Shown: positions 42,421 to 50,302 of the stretch, one piece after another
Position numbering within the stretch: the first letter of the stretch is position 1
How the letters are laid out: every line of letters begins with the position of its first letter
Assembly: GCF_900105245.1 (NCBI RefSeq)
Contig: NZ_FNSZ01000001.1
Coordinates: forward strand, 496,001-560,000
Direction of reading: 5' to 3'
Origin: Streptomyces sp. 1222.5
Lineage (GTDB): Bacteria > Actinomycetota > Actinomycetes > Streptomycetales > Streptomycetaceae
Length of the DNA: 64,000 nucleotides
Made by a program: the position numbers and the translations under genes
The notes under the pieces: model-generated
What the model was told of the DNA's origin: nothing
The model's input: the letters and a program-made list of their open reading frames with translations, nothing else
Database searches by the model: none

Positions 42421-44714
42421 CGGGGCACCGCCCGCTTGCGCCGCCGCGCGCGTGCCGGGGCGGGTGTGGGCCGCCACGCCCGCAGGCGCAGGCTGTTGCC
42501 CACCACCAGTACGGAGCTGGCCGACATCGCCGCCGCCGCCACCATGGGGTTGAGCAGCCCGGCCACGGCGAGCGGCACGGTCACGACGTTGTAGCCGAAG
42601 GCCCACACCAGGTTGGTCCGGATCGTACCGAGCGTGCGCCGGGCGAGCAGCACGGCGTCCACCAGGGCTTCGATGTCCTCGCGTACGAGTGTCAGGTCGG
42701 CCGCGCCGATGGCCACGTCCGTACCGCTGCCCATGGCGATGCCCAGATCGGCGCCGGCGAGTGCGGCGGCGTCGTTCACGCCGTCCCCGACGACCGCGAC
42801 CCGCCCGCCACCGTCCTGCAACCGCCGGACGAGGGCTGCCTTGTCCTCGGGCGTGCAGCGGGCGTGCACCTCGTCGATGCCGAGTGCGCCGGCCACGGCT
42901 CTGGCGGGTGCCTCACCGTCACCGGTGGCGAGAACCGGCCGGATCCCGAGTCGGCGCAGTCGGTCCACGGCTCGGTAGCTGCCGGGCCGGACGACGTCGC
43001 CGACCGCGATCAGCGCCTCGGCGCGTCCGTCGACGCGTACGAGGACGGGTGTGTGCGCGGCGTTCTCCGCGGCCGTGAGCGCGGCCCCCAGCACGGTCGG
43101 CAACTCGCCCTCCGGGGAGAGGACTTCCACTGTTCGGCCGTCGACGCGGCCGCGTACTCCCCGTCCCGGTGTGGCCGTGAAGTCGCGGACGGCGGGGAGC
43201 GGTTGCCCGGCCAGTGCGCGTCGCGCGCAACTGGTGACGGCTCGCCCGAGCGGGTGTTCCGAACCCTGTTCCACGGCACCGGCCAGGCGGAGGACCTTCT
43301 CCTGGCCTAGACCGCCCGGAGCCGCGGTGATCCTGGCGACGGTCATGTGGCCGCTGGTCAGCGTGCCGGTCTTGTCAAGGACCACGGTGTCGACGTGCCG
43401 CAGTGCCTCCAGGGTCCGCGGACCGCCGACCAGTACGCCCAGTTGGGCGCCGCGGCCGGTCGCGGCCATGAGGGCGGTGGGCGTGGCCAGGCCGAGCGCG
43501 CAGGGGCAGGCCACGACGAGTACGGCCACGCACGCGGTGATCGCCGCCTGGGGGTCGGCTCCGGCGCCGAGCCAGAACCCGAGCACGGTGACGGCTACGG
43601 TCAGCACGACGGGTACGAACACCCCGGCCACGGCGTCGGCCAGGCGCTGCGCCCGCGCCTTGCCCGCCTGGGCGTCGGTCACCAGCCGGGTGATCCGGGC
43701 CAGTCGGGTGTCGCTCCCGACGGCGGTGGCTCGCACCAGGAGCAGACCACCGGCGTTGACCGCTCCTCCGACGAGGGCGGATCCGGGCCCCACCTCGACC
43801 GGCTCGCTCTCGCCGGTGACCAGGGAAAGATCCAGGGCGGAACTGCCCTCCACCACACGGCCGTCGGTGGCGACCCGCTCACCGGGGCGCACGGCGAAGA
43901 CCTGCCCCACCCGCAGCTGTTCGATGGGCACGGAACGCTCGCCGTGCCCATCGTGCACGGACACCTCCTTGGCGGCCAGCTCCGCGAGCGACCGCAGGGC
44001 GGCTCCGGTACCTCGCCCGGCCCGCGCCTCCAGGAACCGTCCGGCGAGCACGAACAGCGGTACGCCGACCGCGGCTTCCAGATACACGTGCGCGGGGCCG
44101 TCCAATGCGGACGGCAGCAGACTGAACGGCATCCGCATCCCCGGGTCGCCCGCTCCCCCGAGGAACAGCGCGTACGCCGACCAGGAGAAGGACGCCACCA
44201 CGCCCAGCGACACGAGGGTGTCCATGGTGGCCGCGGAGTGACGCAGTCCGCGCACCGCCCGTACGTGGATCGGCCAGGCGCTCCACACCGCCACCGGGGC
44301 CGCCAGCACGAAGCACAGCCACTGCCAGTTCCGGAACTGCAGGGACGGCACCATCGACAGGACCAGCACGGGAACGGCCAGCAGCGCGGTGACCACGAGC
44401 CGCTCGCGCTCCTGGAGCGCGGCGGACTCGGCATCCTTCTCGCCACCGTCGGTCCCGTCGCGCCTGTCCGGTGCGGCGGGCTCGGGCAGCGCGGCCTCGT
44501 ACCCCGCCCGCTGGACGGCCGTGACGAGGTCCTCCGCGGGGATGTCCGCGGGATGGCTGACCCGGGCGCGTCCGGTGGCGAGGTTGACGGTGGCCGTGAC
44601 CCCGTCGAGCCCGGCCAGATTCTTCTCCACCCGGCGGACGCACGCGGCACACGTCATACCGCCGACCGTCAGATCCGTGACCACCAGCGGCGCCAGGGGT
44701 TCGGCCCCCATCAC
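42417..44714 (-). CDS. Copper-translocating P1B-type ATPase
   Basis: A 765-residue P-type ATPase. The N-terminal heavy-metal domain has GGMTCAACV (Cys22/Cys25). The membrane copper site is ACPCALGLATP (~405), the phosphorylation motif is DKTGTLT (~448), and the nucleotide-binding motif is SEHPLGRAV (~485). The hinge is VAVVGDGVNDAAAL (~640). The start may be GTG 44714, overlapping the upstream TGA, or ATG 44711. Known P1B ATPases of this type export Cu(I) from the cytoplasm, either for detoxification or to load extracytoplasmic enzymes. In this SigC-type operon with PCu(A)C, delivery to cuproenzymes is more likely than detoxification. Confidence 0.94.
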   Translation of the reverse strand: MMGAEPLAPLVVTDLTVGGMTCAACVRRVEKNLAGLDGVTATVNLATGRARVSHPADIPAEDLVTAVQRAGYEAALPEPAAPDRRDGTDGGEKDAESAALQERERLVVTALLAVPVLVLSMVPSLQFRNWQWLCFVLAAPVAVWSAWPIHVRAVRGLRHSAATMDTLVSLGVVASFSWSAYALFLGGAGDPGMRMPFSLLPSALDGPAHVYLEAAVGVPLFVLAGRFLEARAGRGTGAALRSLAELAAKEVSVHDGHGERSVPIEQLRVGQVFAVRPGERVATDGRVVEGSSALDLSLVTGESEPVEVGPGSALVGGAVNAGGLLLVRATAVGSDTRLARITRLVTDAQAGKARAQRLADAVAGVFVPVVLTVAVTVLGFWLGAGADPQAAITACVAVLVVACPCALGLATPTALMAATGRGAQLGVLVGGPRTLEALRHVDTVVLDKTGTLTSGHMTVARITAAPGGLGQEKVLRLAGAVEQGSEHPLGRAVTSCARRALAGQPLPAVRDFTATPGRGVRGRVDGRTVEVLSPEGELPTVLGAALTAAENAAHTPVLVRVDGRAEALIAVGDVVRPGSYRAVDRLRRLGIRPVLATGDGEAPARAVAGALGIDEVHARCTPEDKAALVRRLQDGGGRVAVVGDGVNDAAALAGADLGIAMGSGTDVAIGAADLTLVREDIEALVDAVLLARRTLGTIRTNLVWAFGYNVVTVPLAVAGLLNPMVAAAAMSASSVLVVGNSLRLRAWRPTPAPARARRRKRAVPR

Positions 44715-44941
44715 TCACCGCCGCCGTGCATGCCGGGCATGTCACCCGTGCCGCCTCCGCTGCCTCCGCCGCCTCCGGAGCCGTGCATGCCCGGCGCCAC
44801 CGGCCCGGCGGCCGATCCCACGGCGTACGCCGCCGAGAAGACCAGCACCAGCAGCAACAGGAAGCCACAGAGCCTGGGCGGGGGCAGCAAGGTGCGGGGA
44901 ACCGCGGCCGCTCTGCGGAAGGGGTGTCGGGACTCGGCCAT
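44711..44941 (-). CDS. Small membrane-anchored Met/His protein
   Basis: A 76-residue protein: a short basic N-terminus, one membrane helix (~25-45, LCGFLLLLVLVFSAAYAVG), then a Gly-rich tail containing PGMHGSGG and ending MPGMHGGGE. The MxH pairs outside the membrane could bind copper. AGAAAGG precedes the ATG at 44941, and the stop overlaps the ATPase start. It is the first gene of the copper operon and lies downstream of the shared ECF-type promoter. Its role as a copper donor or acceptor is inferred. Confidence 0.75.
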   Translation of the reverse strand: MAESRHPFRRAAAVPRTLLPPPRLCGFLLLLVLVFSAAYAVGSAAGPVAPGMHGSGGGGGSGGGTGDMPGMHGGGE

Positions 44942-45002
44942 GCTCGACCTTTCTGGTCGCTCGAACCGTCGTACGGCGCAAGAGATCGCAGCCGTACCGC
45001 TC

Positions 45003-45034
45003 CAGCAGTCGGACGGATCGGTGGCGGAGTTCCC
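45003..45034 (-). promoter_or_regulatory. SigC-type ECF promoter of the copper ATPase operon
   Basis: Minus-strand GGGAAC (45034-45029) in GGGAACTC, a 17-bp spacer, then CGACTGCTG (45011-45003). It differs from the promoters at 29155 and 38950 by one base. It lies ~60 bp upstream of the small Met/His gene. Confidence 0.78.
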
Positions 45035-45084
45035 GCACGGGACGATGGCGTAGGCCACATGGCGGACCCGTGCGGAGCTCGACG

Positions 45085-46194
45085 TCAGCCGGTGTCGGCG
45101 GAGCGGGTGTTCCAGCGTTCCTCGATCCTGGCCAGGCGCCAGTAGGCGATGGCGACCGCCCAGACGACCACGAACAGACCGACGATGACGTAGCCGACGC
45201 TGTCCAGGTCGAGCCCCGCGATCCAGCCGGTGACGCCGTCGCTCAGGCCGAGCTTGTCGTGCAGGACGCCGACCAGTTCGATGGTGCCGACGAAGAACGC
45301 GACGGCGATGGACAGGCCGGTGATCGTGAGGTTGTAGAACACCTTGCGGACGGGGTTCGAGAACGCCCACTGGTAGGCGAAGTTCATGAACGTGCCGTCG
45401 AGGGTGTCGAACAGGCTCATGCCGGCGGCGAACAGCAGGGGCAGGCACAGCACCGCGTACCAGGGCAGCCCGGCGGCGGCGCCGTTGCCGGCCAGCGCGA
45501 GGAGCAGGACCTCGGTCGTGGTGTCGAAGCCGATCCCGAAGAGGAAGCCGAGGGGGAACATCTGGCCCGGGCGGCGGATGGACCTGGTGAGCCGTCCCAG
45601 GATGCGGTTCATGAACCCGCGCGAGTCGAGGTGCGCCTCCAGCTCGGCCTCGTCGTACTGGCCGGCGCGCATGGCCCGGAAGACCCGCAGGATGCCGAAC
45701 AGGGCCACGAGGTTGAGCGCGGCGATGAGGTACAGGAAGGACCCCGAGACCGTGGTGCCCACGGTGCCCAGGACCTGGTGGGTACGGGAGCCGTCGTTCA
45801 TCAAGGTGCCGGCGAGCTTCGCACCGCCGGCGACCAGGGCGGCCATGGCGACCACGACGCTGGAGTGCCCGAGGGCGAACCAGAAGCCCACGGAGACGGG
45901 CCGCTTGCCGTCTGCCATCAGCTTGCGGGTGGTGTTGTCGATCGCGGCGATGTGGTCGGCGTCGAAGGCGTGCCGCATGCCGAGCGTGTAGGCGGTGACG
46001 CCCAGCCCGACCCCGAACGCCTTGGTGCCGACCTCGTAGTGATGCGGTATCACCAGCAGGAAGAGGATCCCGAAGGCGACCACGTGCAGTGCCACGATCA
46101 CGGCCAGGAGTCCCGCGGTGCGGACGGTGTCCTCGCGACGCCAGCGGAAGGACGGTTCGGCGTCGGTTTCGGGCACGCCTTGGGACACGGTCAT
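45085..46194 (-). CDS. HoxN/NixA-family cobalt (nickel) permease under B12 riboswitch
   Basis: A 369-residue, eight-helix NiCoT permease. All three family signatures are present: RHAFDADHI (74-82), the LGHSSVVV block (~108) and GIGFDTTTEVLLLAL (~215). It imports Co(II) or Ni(II) with high affinity. The long leader contains a cobalamin riboswitch, which argues that cobalt for B12 synthesis is the physiological substrate. The ATG at 46194 has GGAG upstream. It is divergent from an ArsR-type gene. Its own promoter is a TTGCAG/TAGGGT pair, so it is not part of the SigC-type set. Confidence 0.92.
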   Translation of the reverse strand: MTVSQGVPETDAEPSFRWRREDTVRTAGLLAVIVALHVVAFGILFLLVIPHHYEVGTKAFGVGLGVTAYTLGMRHAFDADHIAAIDNTTRKLMADGKRPVSVGFWFALGHSSVVVAMAALVAGGAKLAGTLMNDGSRTHQVLGTVGTTVSGSFLYLIAALNLVALFGILRVFRAMRAGQYDEAELEAHLDSRGFMNRILGRLTRSIRRPGQMFPLGFLFGIGFDTTTEVLLLALAGNGAAAGLPWYAVLCLPLLFAAGMSLFDTLDGTFMNFAYQWAFSNPVRKVFYNLTITGLSIAVAFFVGTIELVGVLHDKLGLSDGVTGWIAGLDLDSVGYVIVGLFVVVWAVAIAYWRLARIEERWNTRSADTG

Positions 46195-46238
46195 GCGGTC
46201 ACGCTCCAGCACCTCGTGGATCAGCTTCGTGATGCCGT

Positions 46239-46392
46239 GGCCGGTCTCCTGGCTGACGGGTCGACGCGCCCGCCCCTGCCTTCCCGGCCGTGCGGCCAGT
46301 GGCATACGTGGGGCGGGAACTCCCCGATCACAGTGGCGAGGGCCGCTCCGGACTGAGCCCCTGAGGGCTGTCACCGGTCTTCCCGAACACCA
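46239..46392 (-). promoter_or_regulatory. Cobalamin riboswitch
   Basis: Reading on the minus strand from 46392: GGGAAGACCGGTGA (46384-46371), then CCGG, GCGGCCCTCGCCACTGTGA, then GCCACTG, GGGAAGGC, and near the 3' end GTCAGCCAGGAGACCGGCC (46257-46239). These are the conserved blocks of the AdoCbl-binding aptamer in the right order and spacing (~154 nt). It ends 44 nt before the start codon of the cobalt permease. High cobalamin would switch the gene off, by blocking translation or by early termination. Confidence 0.88.
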
Positions 46393-46402
46393 CGGCCCGC
46401 CC

Positions 46403-46439
46403 ACCCTAGAAGGCCGAGGTCGTCGGCTGCAAGATTGCA
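46403..46439. promoter_or_regulatory. Promoter of the permease and candidate ArsR operator
   Basis: On the minus strand TTGCAG (46432-46427) and TAGGGT (46408-46403) with an 18-bp spacer would start transcription at the 5' edge of the riboswitch. The palindrome TGCAA-GA-TTGCA (46428-46439) overlaps the -35 box and lies 50 bp upstream of the divergent ArsR gene. It is a good candidate operator through which ArsR could repress both genes. Confidence 0.6.
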
Positions 46440-46488
46440 CAACTGCGCAGGTATGGAGCCGATCGTCCGGGGCTGCGATGATGGCGGC

Positions 46489-46884
46489 ATGCATCTCGTC
46501 CCCGCGGACCGTGCCGGGCGGCGCACCATCGACGGCCACCGGGTCTGTGACGCCATCGCCGCCGTCGGCGAGCCCGAGCGGGTGCGCACCTGGGCCGACC
46601 GCTTCTCCCTGCTCTCCGATCCCGGGCGGCTGTCCCTGCTGCTCGCCGTCCACGAGGCCGGTCCCATCGCCGTCTCCGACCTGGCCGTGGCCACCGGAAT
46701 GCGCGACACCACCGTCTCCCAGGCACTGCGCCTGCTGCGGGCCGCGGGAGTGGTCGAAGGCCGCAAGGACGGCCGGATCGTGCGCTACCACCTCGTCGAC
46801 GGGCCGACGGCCGCGCTGCTGGAGCACTGCAAGTCCGCCGACACCGGCGACGTCCGCGTACGGCCCCACCGGTCCGAGGAGTAG
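46489..46884 (+). CDS. ArsR/SmtB-family metalloregulator
   Basis: A 131-residue winged-helix repressor. The HTH is DLAVATGMRDTTVSQALRLL (~63-82), and the wing is EGRKDGRIVRYHLVDG (~90-105). Possible metal ligands are an N-terminal His2 and Asp, plus the C-terminal set HCKSADTGDVRVRPHR (~115-130). This resembles the terminal-ligand Ni/Co sensors NmtR/KmtR rather than the alpha3-Cys arsenic sensors. The ATG at 46489 is chosen; an upstream TTG would lie in the operator. It is divergent from the cobalt permease, which it probably represses when cobalt or nickel is high. Confidence 0.83.
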   Translation: MHLVPADRAGRRTIDGHRVCDAIAAVGEPERVRTWADRFSLLSDPGRLSLLLAVHEAGPIAVSDLAVATGMRDTTVSQALRLLRAAGVVEGRKDGRIVRYHLVDGPTAALLEHCKSADTGDVRVRPHRSEE

Positions 46885-46965
46885 GGCACCGAACGCGGCT
46901 GCGCACCGGGGAGCGACCGCGGTACCGCGCCGCGTCGGCATCCGGGCCGGTGTCGGCCGGAGCCC

Positions 46966-48111
46966 TCAGCCGCGGGCGCGGGCGTTGAGCCGGGCGGCCT
47001 GTCGCGTCAGGTGGTCGCGTTCCGCCAGGTTGGGAGCCTTGTGCGCCGCCTCGGCGTACAGGCGGGCGGCCGTCACCACATCCCCGTCGCGCTCGTGCAG
47101 GTACGCCGACACGGCCGAATGGCGGGGCAGCGACGCGTCCAGTTCCGCCAGCGCGGCGAGCCCGGCACGCGGGCCGTCCGCCTCGCCGACGGCGACGGCG
47201 CGGTTGAGCCGGACGACGGGGCTGTCGGTGAGGCGTACCAACTCGTCGTACCACTCGACGATCTGCACCCAGTCCGTGTCCTCCGCACGCTGCGCGTCCG
47301 CGTGCAGGGCGGCGACGGCCGCCTGGGCCTGGAACTCGCCCAGCCGGTCCCTCGACAGAGCCGCCTGCAAGAGGGTGATGCCCTCGGCGATCGCCTTCGT
47401 GTCCCAGCGGCCGCGGTCCTGCTCGGCGAGCGGCACCAGGCTGCCGTCCGGCCCGGTCCGGGCGGGCCGCCGGGCATGATGCAGCAGCATCAGCGCGAGC
47501 AGCCCCGCCACCTCCGGGTGGTCGATCCCGGCCGCGAGCTGCCGGGTGAGCCGGATCGCCTCCGCGGCGAGGTCGACATCACCGCCGTACCCCTCGTTGA
47601 AGATCAGGTACAGCACGCGCAACACGGTGGCGACGTCGCCCGGCCGGTCCAGCCGCACGCCCGAGACGGTGCGCTTGGCCCGGCTGATGCGCTGGGCCAT
47701 GGTCGCCTCGGGCACCAGGTACGCCCGGGCGATCTGCCGGGTGGTCAGCCCGCCCACCGCGCGGAGCGTCAGTGCCACCGCCGACGACGGCGTGAGCGAG
47801 GGGTGTGCGCACAGGAAGTACAGCTGGAGCGTGTCGTCCACCGCGGGCGAGGGCGCCGGTGGCGGCTCCTGGTCGACACGGTCCTCCCGCCGGCGGCGGG
47901 CGGCATCCGCCCGCACCGCGTCGAGGTACCGGCGCCAGGCCACGGTCACCAGCCAGCCCTTCGCATCCCGCGGCGGATCGGCCGGCCACACGCGCACCGC
48001 TTCCAGCAGCGCGTCCTGTACGGCGTCCTCGGCCGCGGCGAAGTCCGCGCCCCGCGCCACCATGACGGCGAGCACGCCGGGCGTCAGACTTCGCAGCAGC
48101 ACCTCGTCCAC
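46966..48111 (-). CDS. ECF42-type sigma factor with C-terminal TPR-like extension
   Basis: A 381-residue sigma factor. Region 2 (~10-80) includes FAAAEDAVQDALLEAVRVWP and region 4 (~110-170) includes YLVPEATMAQRISRAKRT. The long C-terminal extension (~175-381) is the ECF42 hallmark: FNEGYGGDVDLAAEAIRLTR, LLLHHARRPAR and a terminal LAERDHLTRQAARL. In this group the extension replaces an anti-sigma factor. The gene is paired with a DGPF-domain gene just upstream, as is universal for the group. The start is GTG 48111, 7 bp after that gene's stop. Confidence 0.92.
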   Translation of the reverse strand: MDEVLLRSLTPGVLAVMVARGADFAAAEDAVQDALLEAVRVWPADPPRDAKGWLVTVAWRRYLDAVRADAARRRREDRVDQEPPPAPSPAVDDTLQLYFLCAHPSLTPSSAVALTLRAVGGLTTRQIARAYLVPEATMAQRISRAKRTVSGVRLDRPGDVATVLRVLYLIFNEGYGGDVDLAAEAIRLTRQLAAGIDHPEVAGLLALMLLHHARRPARTGPDGSLVPLAEQDRGRWDTKAIAEGITLLQAALSRDRLGEFQAQAAVAALHADAQRAEDTDWVQIVEWYDELVRLTDSPVVRLNRAVAVGEADGPRAGLAALAELDASLPRHSAVSAYLHERDGDVVTAARLYAEAAHKAPNLAERDHLTRQAARLNARARG

Positions 48112-48118
48112 GGCCGGG

Positions 48119-48526
48119 TCACTCCGTGACGGTCGGCGGCTCGGCGAGGAACGGGCGCAGCTCCAGCCACTCGTGGATCGGCTCGCCGCCCGCGCCCGGC
48201 GCGGCCGACAGTTCGCCCGCCAGCTCGACCGCCCGCTCGTAGGTGTCGACGTCGATGACCATCCAGCCGGCGATCAGGTCCTTGGTCTCCGCGAACGGGC
48301 CGTCGGTGACCGGCGGGCGCCCCTCACCGTCGTACCGGACCCACGTCCCCTCCGGGGCCAGCGCCTGGCCGTCGACGAACTCCCCGGTCTTCTCCAGCCG
48401 CGCCGCGAAGTCGCGCATGTACTGCACGTGCGCCGTGATCTCGTCCTGCGTCCACTGGTCCACGGGCACGCAGTTGGCAGGGGCCGGCGCGCCCCGGTAG
48501 TGCTTCAGCAGCAGATACTTCGCCAT
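48119..48526 (-). CDS. YCII-related DGPF-domain protein
   Basis: A 135-residue YCII/DGPF-fold protein with VTDGPFAETKDLIAGWMVID (~75-95). It is the standard partner of ECF42 sigma factors and precedes the sigma gene with a 7-bp gap on the same strand. The fold is a small dimeric ferredoxin-like enzyme or binding protein; its biochemical job is not established. The start MAKYLLLKHYRG at 48526 has an AGAAGG-type site. Confidence 0.92.
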   Translation of the reverse strand: MAKYLLLKHYRGAPAPANCVPVDQWTQDEITAHVQYMRDFAARLEKTGEFVDGQALAPEGTWVRYDGEGRPPVTDGPFAETKDLIAGWMVIDVDTYERAVELAGELSAAPGAGGEPIHEWLELRPFLAEPPTVTE

Positions 48527-48684
48527 GGTGACCTTCTCCTCGAATCTCGTGCGGCCCATTGTGGCCGCCTTCACCCCGGAGACGGAGCGGGTCACGCGAT
48601 CTCGACATCGCCGCCGGAAGTTTTTCAAGCCGGGTGCGACGCCCTTGCCCGAACGGACTTCCCGCACGTCGGCTCGGCCGTGCC

Positions 48685-49635
48685 TCAGCCGCCCGGGCTG
48701 CCGGCCTCGGGGAGTCTGCGTGCCATGCGTTCGTCGTGCACGAACAGGGCCAGGCCGGCCGCCAGCACCACGCAGGCCGCCCACACCGCGTGCACACCCC
48801 ATTGGAACGTCAGCCAGCCCCCGCCGAACGCCCCCGCGAGGAAGGCCAGCACGACGGCCGCGAAGTGGCGTGCCCGGCGCCGGGCGTCCGCGCTCCGGCC
48901 GACCACCGCTTCGTAGGCGTTCTGCATGGCCGAGCGGAGGTTCCCGGTCGTCATCGTGCTGTTGTAGACCGTGTCGACCAGGGTGCGGAAGGTGGACATC
49001 TGGACCGACGCCATGAACGCGATCAGGACCGTGACCAGGGCGTCCGGCGCGCTCGCGGGGATGAGTCCGACCACCGCCAGCACCACGCACTCCAGCACCA
49101 TCGCCACGCAGGCCGGCCGGCGCAGGAACGCCGCCACCCTCGGCCGCCGCAGCGTTTCGGCGACCAGGACACCGGCGAGGAAGGCGACGACCGCCGGGAG
49201 GTGGCCCAGCGCCTCCCACCAGTGCCGCTGCGCGGCCGCCACGCCCATCAGGACCACGTTGCCGGTCTGCGCGTTGGCGAACACCCCGCCACGGCTGATG
49301 AAGGTGTAGGCGTCCAGTCCCCCGCCGACCAGCGCCAGCAGGATGCCCAGCCGTACGGACCGGTCCGTCGGCAGCACCTCTCCGGCCGCACCCGGCCCTA
49401 TGGCACCGGGGCCCGCGGCACCACCGGCCGGCCGGGCGACCGGGCTCGGCCCGGTTGCAGCGCCACGCCCCGCGGCACCATCGGTCCCGGTCGCGGCAGG
49501 ACCCGACTGCTCGACCGGGCGTCGCCCCATGGCGCCGTCGGACCCCGCGGCGGCGCCCGGCTCCGTGGCACCGGTGGCGGGCGGGCTCTGCTGCTGCTCG
49601 GAGTGGCCTCCCGCCTGCGGTGTGGCGTCCGACAT
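48685..49635 (-). CDS. DUF1275 (YoaK-type) membrane protein
   Basis: A 316-residue protein. The first ~85 residues are a disordered Gly/Ala/Pro-rich cytoplasmic segment that is unusually long for the family. The rest is a six-helix DUF1275 domain with LGILLALVGGGLDAYTFISR (~97-116), GGVFANAQTGNVVLMGVA (~117-134), MASVQMSTFRTLVDTVYNST and TMTTGNLR (~215-235). DUF1275 proteins are predicted inner-membrane transporters of unknown substrate. It ends with a short basic tail. No operon partner is evident. Confidence 0.88.
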   Translation of the reverse strand: MSDATPQAGGHSEQQQSPPATGATEPGAAAGSDGAMGRRPVEQSGPAATGTDGAAGRGAATGPSPVARPAGGAAGPGAIGPGAAGEVLPTDRSVRLGILLALVGGGLDAYTFISRGGVFANAQTGNVVLMGVAAAQRHWWEALGHLPAVVAFLAGVLVAETLRRPRVAAFLRRPACVAMVLECVVLAVVGLIPASAPDALVTVLIAFMASVQMSTFRTLVDTVYNSTMTTGNLRSAMQNAYEAVVGRSADARRRARHFAAVVLAFLAGAFGGGWLTFQWGVHAVWAACVVLAAGLALFVHDERMARRLPEAGSPGG

Positions 49636-50302
49636 GCCTGCCCCTTCCGCCTCCCGCGGCCCGTCGCCGCCGAGCCGCCAGGCAACCTGGCGCGCGGGCG
49701 TCGAGCCTGTTGTGTCCCCCGGCCGGCAGTCCGTGCCGCCGCAGCCCAGGTCGATCAGCCGCCGTCCGTGCACCTGCCGATCCGGCAACCGGCCCCCGGC
49801 CTGCTCGCGCGCCTCGGCGCCGCTCCGACCGGAGGCTCGCCCTGCCGGAGCCGCCGTATGTTCCGGCCGGCCCGAAGCCCCGGCGCGGCGCGGCGCGCAG
49901 ATGTCTTCCGATCATCCCCCACTCCCCCGGCCGCTGCCCGGTGGCGCCGGGCAACCCCGGCCCGGCGTCGGCCTCGGACGCCCTGCCCGGGAAAATAAGC
50001 GTCCGCGCGCGCCGGCCTTCCCGAGGATCTGGCCGTGGAACTCCGGGGCGGACCCTTCCTGGCCGGTCCCGCCCAGAGCCCGCTGGACCCGCAGGACCCG
50101 CTGGTGACCGGCCCGCCCGCGTCTCCGTTCCGCGTTCGCCCGGCCACGGCCCACTCCGCGACAGGAGCTCGCGGACGCGGGCGTGCGGCCTCCCGAGCGC
50201 CAGGCGGATGCGCCCGCCGCATGCCGGGGGGAGCATGGAGAACAGCTCACCACACCCAGCTTCAGCCTCACGCGCCCTCCGGACGGGCGTCCGACGCGGG
50301 AC
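49636..50302. other. Long intergenic region without a convincing gene
   Basis: About 670 bp between the divergent DUF1275 and phosphatase genes. The open frames here are Arg/Pro/Gly-rich, lack domains and ribosome sites, and are most simply read as GC-bias artefacts. Promoters for both flanking genes should lie here; I cannot place them. Confidence 0.5.

Noticed and set aside
46310..46335. GGGAACTCC upstream of the cobalt permease as a SigC-type promoter
   Set aside because: It lies on the plus strand within the riboswitch region and there is no CGACT at 17 bp. The permease has a better promoter of its own.
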